This document shows, piece by piece, positions 1 to 11,200 of a stretch of 64,000 bases of DNA. This DNA is from Sesamum alatum (taxonomy: Eukaryota; Streptophyta; Magnoliopsida; Lamiales; Pedaliaceae). The stretch covers positions 24,174,383-24,238,382 of the forward strand of contig JACGWO010000005.1 of assembly GCA_034509735.1 (NCBI GenBank). Direction: 5' to 3'. Numbering within the stretch: position 1 is the first letter of the stretch; each line of letters starts with the position of its first letter. Below the pieces are notes generated by a model. The model was not told the origin of the DNA. It ran no database searches and worked only from the letters and a program-made list of their open reading frames with translations. Both the position numbers and the translations under genes were made by a program.

Positions 1-724
1 TTGTTACTTTCTAAAAATAATTATCAGCAAAAATTAAAATTGAAAAATTCACATATTTTTCAAGTATCATCATCCTTTTTTAATGTAATGCATGCAAACC
101 TATGGAGCTCACAATATATTTTTATGTTATTTTGATAGATCATTAATAAAATTATTCACTGAATAAAAAGATATTCATACGGGCGAATATGTCAAAATGT
201 CTTTTGTAACATAATATAATTGAATTTTGGTAGTAGGAGAAATCGAATTACGAACGTTTAGAAGATAGTCTATCAATTTTTAAACGGGTAAAATTCATTT
301 TGATACCCTAGTTATGTTATTAATATCAATTTGGTACTTAAGTAATTATAAATTTTTGCAATTAGTACCGAGTTTTACCATTAATATCCTTTGATACCCA
401 ATTGATGTTTTTCATTTACTTTTTCTATCATCCTTTTATATAATTGCCATTTTACCCTTGGATATTAAAAAATAAATAATTATAGAAAATAAAAAATTGT
501 AAAAATTTCTATCAATATATTTGTTCTTTATTTAAACCATTTTACTTTCATTTTCATATTTGGTTATCAAAATTATTATAGTTTATTTTGGTATATCTTT
601 TACCATCTTCAATCCCAATATTTACCAAAAAAAAAAAAACTCATTAATAAATAACTTATATTAATAGTCAAGTCCATCAAGGAATGTATTTGAAGTAGAA
701 ATTTGTTCTAATATTATAAATAAT
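1..724. other. AT-rich intergenic DNA, no gene seen
   Basis: Very AT-rich sequence with many homopolymer A and T runs. I see no coding exon, RNA gene or clear transposon end in it. Open frames here are short and of AT-rich composition, as expected by chance. Confidence 0.6.
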
Positions 725-1248
725 AGGACTTAAATTTTCGTTCTTCATCAAAGATACGGTTGCATTTAATCTTGATATTAAAAATTGATTACAAAAACTT
801 AAATTTAGATAAAAAAAAAGTTTAAATTTTATATTACAAATTTTCAAAAATTACATGAATTTTGTGATTTTGCAATGCATTTTATAGGTTATTTGTAATA
901 TAATTAATTACAAAGTAATGAGTTGTCTTATAAATATTAATAGATAAAGTGAGTAGAAAATACTAAAATAAATATAATAAAGATATAGGACTTAAATATT
1001 TGTTCATAGTCAAAGATACTCTTAGATTTAATCGAGATATTAAAGTTTGATTGAAAAACCTAAATTTATATTCAAAAGTTTAAATTTTATATTGTAAATT
1101 TTCAAAAATTAAAATGCAGATTGAATTTTTGTGAGGTTGCAATGCATTTTGTATTTTACTTGTAATATGATTAGTTACTAAGTAATGGGTTATCTTATAA
1201 ATATTAATAGATAAAGTGAATATAAAATAATAAAATATTATTATCAAG
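725..1248. repeat. Diverged tandem duplication, period about 262 bp
   Basis: Two adjacent copies start at 725 and 987 with the shared phrase AGGACTTAAAT. Both then continue through the same order of motifs: TCAAAGATAC, TTTAAATTTTATATT, TTTTCAAAAATTA, TGCAATGCATTTT and CTTATAAATATTAATAGATAAAGTGA. Identity looks roughly 80 percent by eye. From 1249 to 1810 I see nothing but AT-rich sequence. Confidence 0.7.
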
Positions 1249-1810
1249 CATAATATTATAATGTCAAACAAATAAAAGTTAAATGGTTACAAAGACAAAA
1301 TATATTGATTGAAAATCATTCAAAATTTTCTTTAGTATATTTTTTATTTATTTTTTGTATCATATTTTTTATGTAATGGCCATTTTCCCTTAGATCATAA
1401 CTCGAGTAACAAATTTTTTTTTTACCCATTTAAAAATTAATAGAGTAGTGGTCTTCAAGTTTTTAATCCTAAGTGACAATGGGGATTAAAATGAAATCCG
1501 ATAACAAAAGACTGAGAAAGAACAAAAAAAAAAAAAAAGAGAGCATCAATTTGAATGAAATTGAAAAATTTACTTTATCTGTGTTAGTAAAATTAAAAAA
1601 AAAAAGTCTAAAAATTTGTAATGGAATCTCAATTTAAAAGTAACGATTTTAGCTGACTAAAAAAATTTGCTGCATATATTAAGAGATTTATATAAATTTG
1701 GTGCATGAATGAAAATTATATGATTAAAAAATTAATACTAATTGCTGATAAGATACATAATTTTTTTTGGATGGATATTTAATTCCAATTTTGAATTTCT
1801 TTAAAAAATA

Positions 1811-1889
1811 CTAGCATGAACCCCGTACTATGCACGAAAACTTATAAATTTATATATTGTTAGAAATTTGAGTTATATAAAGTTGTGCC
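1811..1889 (-). mobile_element. Helitron 3' terminus, reverse orientation, remainder not resolved
   Basis: Read on the minus strand this segment ends in CGTGC-ATA-GTACG, about 11 bp before CTAG followed by T. That is the layout of a plant Helitron 3' end, with a short hairpin just before a terminal CTRR and insertion between A and T. The hairpin stem is imperfect and I cannot locate the matching 5' TC end. The stretch is interrupted by the MITE at 1899. Confidence 0.5.
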
Positions 1890-1898
1890 ATATTTTAA

Positions 1899-2397
1899 GG
1901 GTTAATTATACTTAGATCCCCTCTGAGAATGTATAATTACACTTTTCCCCAACAAAGTTTTGAAATTACACTTACACCCCCTCCAAATATTCTCTGTTTA
2001 CACCTGACCCCCATCTAGTAGAGTTTGGACGAAAAATATTCACGTCAACAAAAATAATTACACAAATTTTCAATTTTTTCCATCATTTAACATTCTCATG
2101 TATATTTTTGTACTTATAAGAGGTAAGTGTAACTTATATGTATGGAGTGAGGCCAATATTATTATATTTTTTTCTTATAAGTACAAAATTATTGCACGAG
2201 AATGTTAAATGAGAGGTAAAATTGAAAATTTATGTAATTATTTTTGTTGAAATGAATATTTTTCGCCCAAACTTTAATGAATGGAGGTCAGGTGTAAACA
2301 AAGAATTTTTAGAGGGGTTGTAAATGTAATTTCAAAACTTCTTTGAGGGAAAGTGTAATTATGCATTTTCAGAGGGGGTCTAAATGTAATTAACCCC
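1899..2397. mobile_element. Mutator-type (MULE) MITE with 9-bp target duplication
   Basis: A 499-bp foldback element. Its left end begins GGGTTAATTATACTTAGATC and its right end is the approximate reverse complement, closing with GTAATTAACCCC. The inverted arms run for roughly 180-200 bp, nearly meeting in the middle. It is flanked by an exact 9-bp direct repeat ATATTTTAA at 1890-1898 and 2398-2406. Long terminal inverted repeats plus a 9-bp duplication are the hallmark of the Mutator superfamily. It has no coding capacity and is therefore non-autonomous. The target is the Helitron remnant. Confidence 0.88.
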
Positions 2398-2406
2398 ATA
2401 TTTTAA

Positions 2407-3187
2407 TGATGTTTTACTATACGTAGTAGTTGTAGTAGTACAAACATTTTTGTACAAACTCAATATTGAATTCGTCACTAAGTTTATAAATTGAAATTGA
2501 AAATAATGATAGAGTATTATCATATTTTTAGATATTAGGAAATTGTATGAGTTTCAAATACATTATATTTTTCATAGTCAATTAATGTAGTTTTAGTACA
2601 ATAAATATATTAATATTTAAATATATTATATAAAAGATACTATCATATCTATTCTATGGTATAATTAACAAATTTCTACTAAAATAATACATTAAGAAGT
2701 ACTGAGCTTTTTTCAAGTAAATATGTTGAAATAATAAAGCATATAGGAAAAGAAATGGCAAAATTAATGGCAAGTAATAAAAGTAAAATGAAATTAAAAA
2801 CTTCTAAGCACAAAACAATGACATGAAGATGAATAAATAACTCGCCTTTGTCATTAAATAAAGGTAGAGTTATCCAAATAAAAAATATCCCCTGATGAAA
2901 TCAAATTCAAGTTGAAGAGAAAAATCAATAAAAATGTATAAAGCATAATTAAAAGAATTTTGATAATATAAATTAATTAATCAGTGGCAATATAAATTTA
3001 TATATGTATATGTAGATATATGTAGTTTATGATAAGAAAATAAGAGATACCTTGGAAAATTAATAGGAGTTATTATAAACATAGTTGAATACTAAAATGG
3101 TGAAGAAAATATAACAAAAGTTCTTAATCTAGACATATCATTCAATAAGAGTTTCAAATAAATAAACGTGAAATTCGATGAACAAAA
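2407..3187. other. AT-rich intergenic DNA, no gene seen
   Basis: AT-rich sequence between the MULE MITE and the CACTA derivative. I see no gene, RNA or repeat boundary. Confidence 0.5.
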
Positions 3188-3190
3188 TAT

Positions 3191-4291
3191 CACTACAAAA
3201 AAATGCGGAAATTGAAACGGTAATAGGAACGGTTTTTTTAATTTTTGGAACGGTAAATAGTTTACTTGAACTTTTTGGGCTGTAATTAGAAACAGTTGAG
3301 GAACGGGAGGCAATCCGTGGCAATAAGAGGCAATCCTAACAATTAGGAAAGGCAACGAAGCCACCGTTTCTATTTGGGAACGGTTTTTGGCATATTTTCG
3401 GGCTACCGTTCCTAATTACCTTTGTACGTATAAATTTATAATTTTTGCATTTGGAACACCTTATAAACTTTAGGAACGGTAGCATCAAAATTAAATCGCG
3501 CAATTAGGAACGGTAGTTAGAACACATTTTGGAATTGTCACCTTATGTTGTGGATACAATTTAGCATGGTATCTGGAATACATGTAGGAACGGTAAGTTG
3601 TATAGATTACGATCGGTAACTGGAATACCTTTTGTCGCGTTTGTTAGGAACAGTTTTAGCACTCTAACTTTGGAATACCTCTTTGGACCGGTTTTTGATA
3701 TTTTCTTTAGAACGAAAGCCTAACCACGAAAGAATTGATTTTGGAATACATGTAGGCACGGTACGTCCCGTTATTAGGAACGGTATGAGGCACACCAAAA
3801 AGGACCGTTCCTAATTGGAGTACAATTGAGAACGCTAATTGTAACAATATTGCACTTACTATATACCCACAATTTGGAACGGTAATCGCATTACATTTTT
3901 TCCCATGGCGTAAAAGGGTCTTCTGTAGGACTACATGTTGGAACGGTCAGTCCACCGGTCCAAATAGACCCGGCCATTGGAACACATATAGCAACAGTAA
4001 GTGTTCCCGGTCGACTAACCGTTCCAAATTTCACACATGTTTTCCAAATTGAAGTCCAAAATATATCAGGTCCCTTTTAGGAACGGTTATAGGTGTACAA
4101 ATTGGCTTATCTATGTTGGGACTCTAATAGGAACGGTCGAGCCATTCCTATTAATTTATATTACAATTAGCACGACTGTGACGTCATCAACGATTTACCG
4201 TTCCACAACTGTTCCTTGAATCGTTCCTATTAGGAATGGTAACTGGAACGATCGTCTCTATCCGTTCCTATTCCCGCATTTTTTTGTAGTA
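3191..4291. mobile_element. Non-autonomous CACTA (En/Spm) element, about 1.1 kb
   Basis: The left end is CACTACAAAAAAATGCGG at 3191. The right end is the matching CCCGCATTTTTTTGTAGT finishing at 4290-4291, where the expected terminal G reads A. A 3-bp duplication TAT flanks both sides (3188-3190 and 4292-4294), the normal CACTA size. The interior is full of short sub-terminal repeats in both orientations, with cores GGAACGGT and ACCGTTCC, as bound by the CACTA TNPA-type protein in studied elements. There is no transposase gene. The terminus matches that of the large element at 25173, so this is probably a deletion derivative of the same family. Confidence 0.88.
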
Positions 4292-4720
4292 TATTGATGG
4301 ATAACATAAAAAACTGAAGAACTTTGATACAAATAAAAACATACAAACTAATTTAAGGGAAAAGTTCAGGTCCAAATTCCGCACCCGAAAGAAGGCAACA
4401 AAAATGCAAGATTTCAATTAATTTTTTCTTACTGTAATTGCAAGAAAAAAAATAGATGTTGATGAATCATTATTAGATAAAATTATATATTTAATAGTGA
4501 TTAAGTAGAGAAATCATGACTACTTAATTGAAATAATACGAATGAATTATTGTAGCTAAATGTAAATATTTAAATAAAAAACCATTAATTGATGAAACAA
4601 ACAAAAGCATTTATTGAAATATGAAGGCAAAAAGATAACTGGAAAATAAAATTAAAAAAAAAAGTTCAAGTTAATACTTAGGAATTAGTAATAACAACAA
4701 ATACAATCACTGAGGCATGC
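4292..4720. other. AT-rich intergenic DNA, no gene seen
   Basis: No coding or structural feature that I can support. Confidence 0.5.
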
Positions 4721-5145
4721 GTTGTTTGGTTGCATTTTCATTTTTCACTTTCAATTTCTGAAACAGTTATGAAAGTGAAAACATGTTTATTTGCACGTAT
4801 TCTCACTGGAAATGTTTTACTATCATTCTCATTTCGGTCATTACTTTTTTTTTATATATGTACATACATATAAAAATCAACAATAAAATTTATAAATTAA
4901 TAATATATTTTTTTTCATAATGCTTTGATATGACATTACTAACAATTCTAAATTAGTAAAAAAATATAACTATTAATTTTATTTAATAAAAAATATATTT
5001 GCTTTGACACCACTAACAACATAAAACACAATCCATCAACTAATCCATATATATTCTTATTTTCACATGAAAACCTATATAAAATTAAAATGACACATTT
5101 CTCGCTGACAATTGAAAATTAAAAATAAAAATAAAACCAAACAAC
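4721..5145. mobile_element. Foldback MITE-like element with about 35-bp inverted ends
   Basis: The left end reads GTTGTTTGGTTGCATTTTCA. The right end, reverse complemented, reads GTTGTTTGGTTTTATTTTTA. The similarity continues for about 35 bp with some mismatches. The interior is AT-rich and non-coding. I could not find a clear target duplication, so the superfamily is undecided. From 5146 to 5670 I see only AT-rich DNA. Confidence 0.55.
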
Positions 5146-5671
5146 TTAATTTTATCAATTAAACTAGACTTCATTGGTTGTATTTGCCCTATTTATGGTG
5201 GTTACTCTTGAAGGAAAAAAGTGTAAATCAGCAGCTACCTACTTTGCAATCTATGGGCATGCACCTCTTTCAATGGAATCAATAGGTTTGAGCCTATTTA
5301 GGGTAATTTTTGAAGGAAAATTTGAGTAATGTTTAACTAATTTACATAATAGCATGAACAGTAATCTAGATTAATTTTACAATTAGTATGTTGATTTGAA
5401 TTGTATAACTTGAAATACTCATACATATATCTTTTCATAAGAATTTTAATAAATGTACAAACTTTTAAATATCCTGTTTTGAGCTGTTCACCAGTATTCG
5501 TATTTAGACAGATACATCATGTTTATTATACGTTATTTATTTCATATTTTTTAAGAGAAAATGCCACAAATTAGAAAGTAAAGATGTGAGTTTTGAAAAA
5601 ATTATTTTTAATGAGAAATAGTAATTTGTGGCACACTTTATATGTGTGCATAAATAGCATGAGTTATATAT

Positions 5672-5940
5672 TGAGGTTTAGCTCAGTTGGCGAAGTTGAG
5701 GCCCCATGATTGTAGAGGTTATGTGTTTGAACCCCTTGTGTGGGATGATGTTGTTGCTACTGTATAGTAGGTATTATTTGCTTTTGTAATAGCTAGGTGT
5801 TAGTTTATATGATATTGTTCATGATATGATTGTTGTATTTTGTCTCTGTTCGATATTGATAGTATATATGATTGATTGTAATTACTTTACTTCAATTAAT
5901 AAAGTTCATCGCTTCCAATTCAAAAAATAAAAATAAAAAA
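5672..5940 (+). mobile_element. tRNA-derived SINE
   Basis: The head carries an RNA polymerase III box A, TAGCTCAGTTGG, at about 5680. About 45 bp later comes a box B-like TGTTTGAACCCC. The body extends about 200 bp more and ends in an A-rich tail (AAAAAATAAAAATAAAAAAA, ending near 5940). This is SINE organisation rather than a functional tRNA: the cloverleaf stems do not pair well and there is a non-tRNA body. A target duplication was not obvious. Confidence 0.7.
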
Positions 5941-5944
5941 ATGA

Positions 5945-6620
5945 CCTTGCTATTGCATAATTAATTATGAGAGAATTAATTTTAAAAATAATTGAATTTA
6001 GAAAAACTTATTGTGATATTTGTATTTATAATTTTATAATTGATCATACAAATGCCAATTGTGGCAGAATTTTAGAATTAACATCATTCTTAATGTTCAA
6101 GAAGGAATTGAAAAAATATTTAATGGATATAATGGGTAGTTAGGTTAAAAAATCATTATGATTGAATTAGAATTTGTAAATGGTAGCTTTATTAAAACAT
6201 GATTTCAATATAATTTAATTTCAAAGATACTGGTTACTTATGAAAAGGGGCCAAACGTCACAAAAAATTGCGTTTGCATTTGAAACAAGTTTAGACCGCT
6301 CAATCATAGCGAAACGAGTTTCATATTCATACAAGGCATCTGTAGTACTTGTTACTAAAATAAAACTTAGGGCCAATTTGGCCTGACGAGTGCATAATTG
6401 ATTATGAGAAAATTGACTTTAAATAATTAATTTTAAATAACGTGAGTGTTTTGATCTACAATTTTATAATTGATTATATAAATACAAATTGTAACTAAAT
6501 TTCAAAACTAACATCATTCGTGAGGTAATGAAAGAACTAAAAACAACATTTCATAAGCATAATAGATAATTAAATAAAAAATAATTGCAATGTAATTAAA
6601 AGCTCCAATACTTTTATCTT
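5945..6620. repeat. Pair of diverged direct repeats
   Basis: Two similar segments, about 5945-6200 and 6385-6620, share the ordered motifs TGCATAATTGATTATGAGA, ATTTTATAATTGATTATA, AATACAAATTG and AACATCATTC. They read in the same direction with a roughly 190-bp spacer. They may be two ends or two copies of an unclassified element. No coding sequence is visible. Confidence 0.45.
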
Positions 6621-6839
6621 TTATCTAACTATGATCTTTAAAATCTGCAATTTTAATGGAATTTAGTTCCAAAAATAATTAATAAAAAATGGGATCAAAC
6701 AACATAAAATATTATATTTAGACTCAGAAATACAAATTTAACATATTCAATCACAAGGCAAACAAAGACTTTTGCACACGAATTTGATTTTTTTTAATCA
6801 CACATAGCTTCGTAGTAGGGTTTAATGCAATTTATCATT

Positions 6840-7045
6840 CTGTAATATTATAAATGGGCAAATTTATCTCCTATGAAAAACAAATAGCAATTTACCTCTT
6901 TGTGTTATTTAAAATGGAGCAATTTGTCTCTCTGTTTAGGGAGGTAAATTGCTCTAATTTAAAAAATACAGAGAGATAAATTGATTCATTTTAGAAAAAT
7001 ATAAAAAAATAAATTACTATTTTATTCTTTATAGGATAATAATTT
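6840..7045. repeat. Foldback-like segment upstream of the bHLH gene
   Basis: Alternating copies of GCAATTTACCTCT-type and AGAGATAAATTG-type sequence occur in opposite orientations (for example GGAGCAATTTGTCTCTCTG then GAGGTAAATTGCTCT). This gives a short region able to fold on itself. It resembles a small MITE, but I cannot fix its ends. From 6621 to 6839 I see only AT-rich DNA. Confidence 0.4.
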
Positions 7046-7060
7046 ACACATCTGCAATAT

Positions 7061-7066
7061 CACGTG
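7061..7066. promoter_or_regulatory. G-box CACGTG in the upstream region
   Basis: A perfect palindromic CACGTG lies about 450 bp upstream of the TATA box of the BIM1-like gene. bHLH and bZIP factors bind this core, so auto- or cross-regulation by bHLH proteins is possible. Function here is inferred from sequence only, and a six-base site can occur by chance. Confidence 0.4.
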
Positions 7067-7511
7067 AGGGTTGCTTGAATTTTTTCCCAACGCACTATGT
7101 GGTAACAAGATCCCCACATTTGCATATGAATTTTTTTTTCTAATTTTATATTTGTGGAAGTATTAATTGGGCTCGGACTTCCACAAGATTTAGGGTTTAG
7201 TAAATAAAGAGTATTAATCGGGATCACCAAAAATCCCCATTTTAAATATTTTAATAAATATAATAATCATTTAAGTTTCAATTGCCCGTACAGTGACAGT
7301 GAGCTGCCCCCCCAACGCCGTTTACACCGCCGCAACGCCGTTAACAAACGGCGTTTCCACCCCCCACTAACGGAAACAAACGACCCACAAAATGAACCAA
7401 CCAACGATGGTTATTCGGAAAAACGAAAACGAAGAACAACGCGCCCCCCTCCCCCACCCCACCCCACCCCACCCCTACTGTGCTTATATCTGTATCTATA
7501 TCTCTGTATAT

Positions 7512-7520
7512 TATATATAG
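7512..7520 (+). promoter_or_regulatory. TATA box of the BIM1-like gene
   Basis: TATATATAG lies within a short AT tract after a C-rich stretch (7445-7480, CCCCACCCCACCCC pattern). A pyrimidine- and GA-rich leader follows. Transcription would start near 7545. No mapped start is available, so the position is inferred. Confidence 0.55.
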
Positions 7521-7544
7521 GAAAAGGAGAAGATTTCTCCAATT

Positions 7545-8268
7545 CCAAAAGGAAAAAAAAAGTTTTTAGAGAGAGAATTTAGTGAGAGAAACACTCTTCT
7601 TCATCATCTCTGTCTAATTCTCCCCAAAACTCTGTATTTTCTATTTTATTTCTCGTGTTATTCATTATTCTGCTGGGCCTCTCATCTCTCGGTGGAAATT
7701 GTGGTGATTCGACTGGGCCTACCATCAATTCTGCGATAGTCACTGTTTGGATCACTTTCGTCTCACGCTTTCTGGGTTTCTGAAGAATCTGGAGCTGAAT
7801 TATGCATTATTCGTCTTAATTCAGATTCAGTGTATGCATATATATATGTGTAGTGTTTGTGTGCGTATATTTTAGCTCCAACTTTTCCGTTTCTGGATCT
7901 TCGTTGTCGCTCTTCCGGTTCGGAGTTCGAGAATTGTGTTCTGAATTTCAACGTTTTATTCTAGTGTTTGGAGTCGACTTGTGCCTAATTCAGTTGAATT
8001 TCGACCTGCAGGTTTGGCGAAGGAAGCCGTAAGATGAAGGCAGTGGAGTTGGTTTCGTGTTGAACTGAATTTAGTCGATTAATGTTCACAAGAAATCTTT
8101 GCGGACGTGTTGGTGAAGATTCCGTCCTAATGCGCCTCCGATCTTAAGGTTGGAGGCGGATCTGATTTGGACTTGTAATTATCCAGTTCCAGTACTCAAA
8201 GATTACTACTCCAGTCCAGTTTTCAGGTTTGAAATCTGCAAATTGAGATATCAAGCTTGGAGATATAC
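7545..8268 (+). other. 5' leader of the BIM1-like gene with several short upstream ORFs
   Basis: A leader of about 720 nt if unspliced, with a typical plant GA/TC-rich beginning. It contains several short ATG-started frames that stop before the main start, including one at 8034 (9 codons) and one at 8082 (about 20 codons). An intron may remove part of it: there is an acceptor-like CTGCAG before GTTTGGCG near 8011. If the upstream ORFs are retained in the mature mRNA they could lower translation of the main frame. Confidence 0.45.
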
Positions 8269-11200
8269 ATGGAATTGCCTCAATCTAGGCCTCTTGGAAC
8301 CGAAGGTAAACCATGAATAACCCATATATATACATAGTTTTCTTCATGTGAAATAGATGTAAAAGAAGAAGATTTCATATTATTAGATGTATGAATCTTT
8401 TATTTGACTCGATTTGTTTGCAACAGGTAGAAAGGCAACCCATGATTTTCTCTCACTATACTCATCGCCACCTGCTCAGCAAGATCCAACACCTTCACAA
8501 GGTAAATATTTCAGGAATTTCCATTCATGCAGGCGGATTTATTTCTTTTTTCTCTTCCCTGTTTGCATGTTCCAGTATGTTTTTTCAGCTGAGAGAATTC
8601 GGGAGCTGTAAGTATGAATTTGATGATTTTTTTTTTTGCTTACAACTGGTTGTTGAAGATATGTGATATTGGTTGCTTTAAAATTATCAGGATTTCGATG
8701 GGATATTCATATCGACTACATAATTTATTTGGATAATAGAAACTTATTTCATTCCCTTTTATTTCTTTCTTTTTCCTTTTTCTGGAGACGGGGGCTCAAA
8801 TATTTGTTCTTCCTGTTTCCTTATGCTATTCTTTCAGACCCATCTTCGAATCTAATTTTTAACCACGTCCCTCATAAAACAAGACAAATATAGTTTTTTT
8901 TTTCTCTATTTAATCGGGCGAGTAAGAAAAGGTTTAAGGATGAATCATATTTTGATTCGGCCGATTGAAACAAGTTTAAAATTGTACGTCTTGAAATTGA
9001 AGGGAAAAGGAAAAGGGAAAAGGGAAAAAAAAATATAAGAGAAGAAAATAAAACTTTTCAGATTCCCAGGTAAAATTTTGCGGGATTTGGGATGTTGTGG
9101 GGTTTGGTAATTTTTGCATGATTGTGGGTGGGGAAGAGGAAATATCCGAGAGGGGCAACCCACGAGTGGCGCAGTTAATGTACCCGTGACCCCATCGGCG
9201 TATGTTAGATCTGGGCTTTGTCTTTGAGTGTGGGCCATCGCTTGGATAGGCTGACATTGCCAAATCCATAAAGGGGGAGGTTAGAACTTAGCAGGTGGGT
9301 CATTCCATGGGCATTTTCGACATCTCTCAGGATCTAATTACTTATTTCTGATTGTCTTTTACTTTGTGTAAATTAGTCGTCACAAGTCGTCCCTTTATGC
9401 ATATATAAAATAATATTAGACGTTTTAAAACTATTTTAAATAAGGATATATATATATATACACCAACATGTGGCATTTAAGAAAAAAGAAAAGAAAATAA
9501 AAGAAAATTACCTTATGGGTATTATTGACATTACAAAAAAAATTGGTGTTGCGATATCACTGAACCATCATTTGTGAGTGGGAAAATCCTTTTCTTGTTA
9601 TATTAGTATAAGTAAAAGAGAGTGTATTTGAAGAGTGTACAACTTTAAAAATGGTAGTTAAGTTTATTTTGAAAAGAAGGGTTATTTTTAAGATAGAAAG
9701 AGTTCGAGTATAATATTGCATAAAAAATCGTGATTAAGAAAGTATATTACTAAAACAACTTATAAAATCTTATTGTTTTTTTTTTTGAACAAAAGGATGC
9801 ATATCATATCATATATCAAAGTGAGAGTACATTTCGTTGATAGAGTGTAACTCTATCTTGATACAAAACATGATTCAAAAAAAGAGGGCAACATCCAAAA
9901 AACTTTGTACATAGTTCATCTTCTAAAGCAGATTTTGCCAAAATGTCAGCTGCCCTATTGGCCTCTCCATAACAAAAGCTGATCCTGCATCCTTTTTAAT
10001 TGCACTTTTCTTTCTTTTTTTGTGAGTAGTTACTTACTCATACAGTGATACTTGAGAAAAGCCCTCTACGTTTGCTCTTTTTCTTTCTGCTGGTTGGTTG
10101 GGTGAGAAAGGTGGAGAATGCATCAAGCAAAGATGAGAATTTGATTAATTATGTTCTCAGCATTTAGGAACAACATTTAGTGAGTGAAGGAGGACCACCT
10201 TCCTTCACCCTCCAGTTGTGTTTTTGTCTATAATTGATAATATTTAAGTTGCCAAAGACCTTCTCTTAGTTTTTGCGATTTATTGGAAGTTAAAACCTCT
10301 TTACAGTTTAGCAACCTTCCAACAATTCTTACTTTTGCCCAAAAACACTGAAATTAGTTGTGGAAAATAAAGTAATGATTGTAGTATGAATTGCATAGAT
10401 TATGCCATTATTCATTCCAGAATCTAGCAAACTGACACTTAAAAGGCACATTAGGTGTCTCACACCAAATGATGTCATGCAGCATCAGTACAATGTTGGT
10501 TGTTAGACTGAAAAACTATTACTCTTGTCTGAAATTTTTTATATTTATTTTCTTTATAGAACGTCTCAAATAAGATTCGATCTTGCTAAAAGGGATTTTT
10601 TATCCCAATGCTAGTATTTTGATTATAATGATGTAAAAAACAAACTTTCAACCCTTATTTTGAAGAAAAATGGTATGGAATTACACAAAACTTATATATT
10701 CTGGCTTTCATCTAAAGCTCCAGAAGGAGTATATTGTCTAACTATTTACATGTAAATGATCCGATACAATAACTGATTTAAACTGATAAGTCTTTCCTAT
10801 AAGTCGATTAAATGCCGGGAACTGGCAGCACCTGAATCTTTTTGTTGATTTCTTTTTGTTTAAATGGCAGGTGGCTACCTTAAAACACACGACTTTTTGC
10901 AACCACTGGAACGAATTGGGAAGACTGCCACGACAACGAAAGACGAAAACAGAGGAATGGCTGCTGTCGATAAGCCCCCAGTGCCATGTACCCCTGCCTC
11001 AGTGGAGCATCTTCTTCCTGGTGGCATTGGGACATACAGCATTTCTTATTTCAACCAAAGGGTTCTAAAGCCAGAAGGGAACTTATTTACTGCACAGACA
11101 AGTAGCACGACCAGGAATGATGAAAACTCAAACTGCAGTTCTTACACAGGCGGTGGTTTTACACTGTGGGATGAATCTGCTGTTAAAAAGGGAAAGACAG

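Noticed and set aside
5672..5745. Possible functional tRNA gene
   Set aside because: Box A and B are present but stems do not fold as a cloverleaf and an A-tailed body follows, so it is a SINE.
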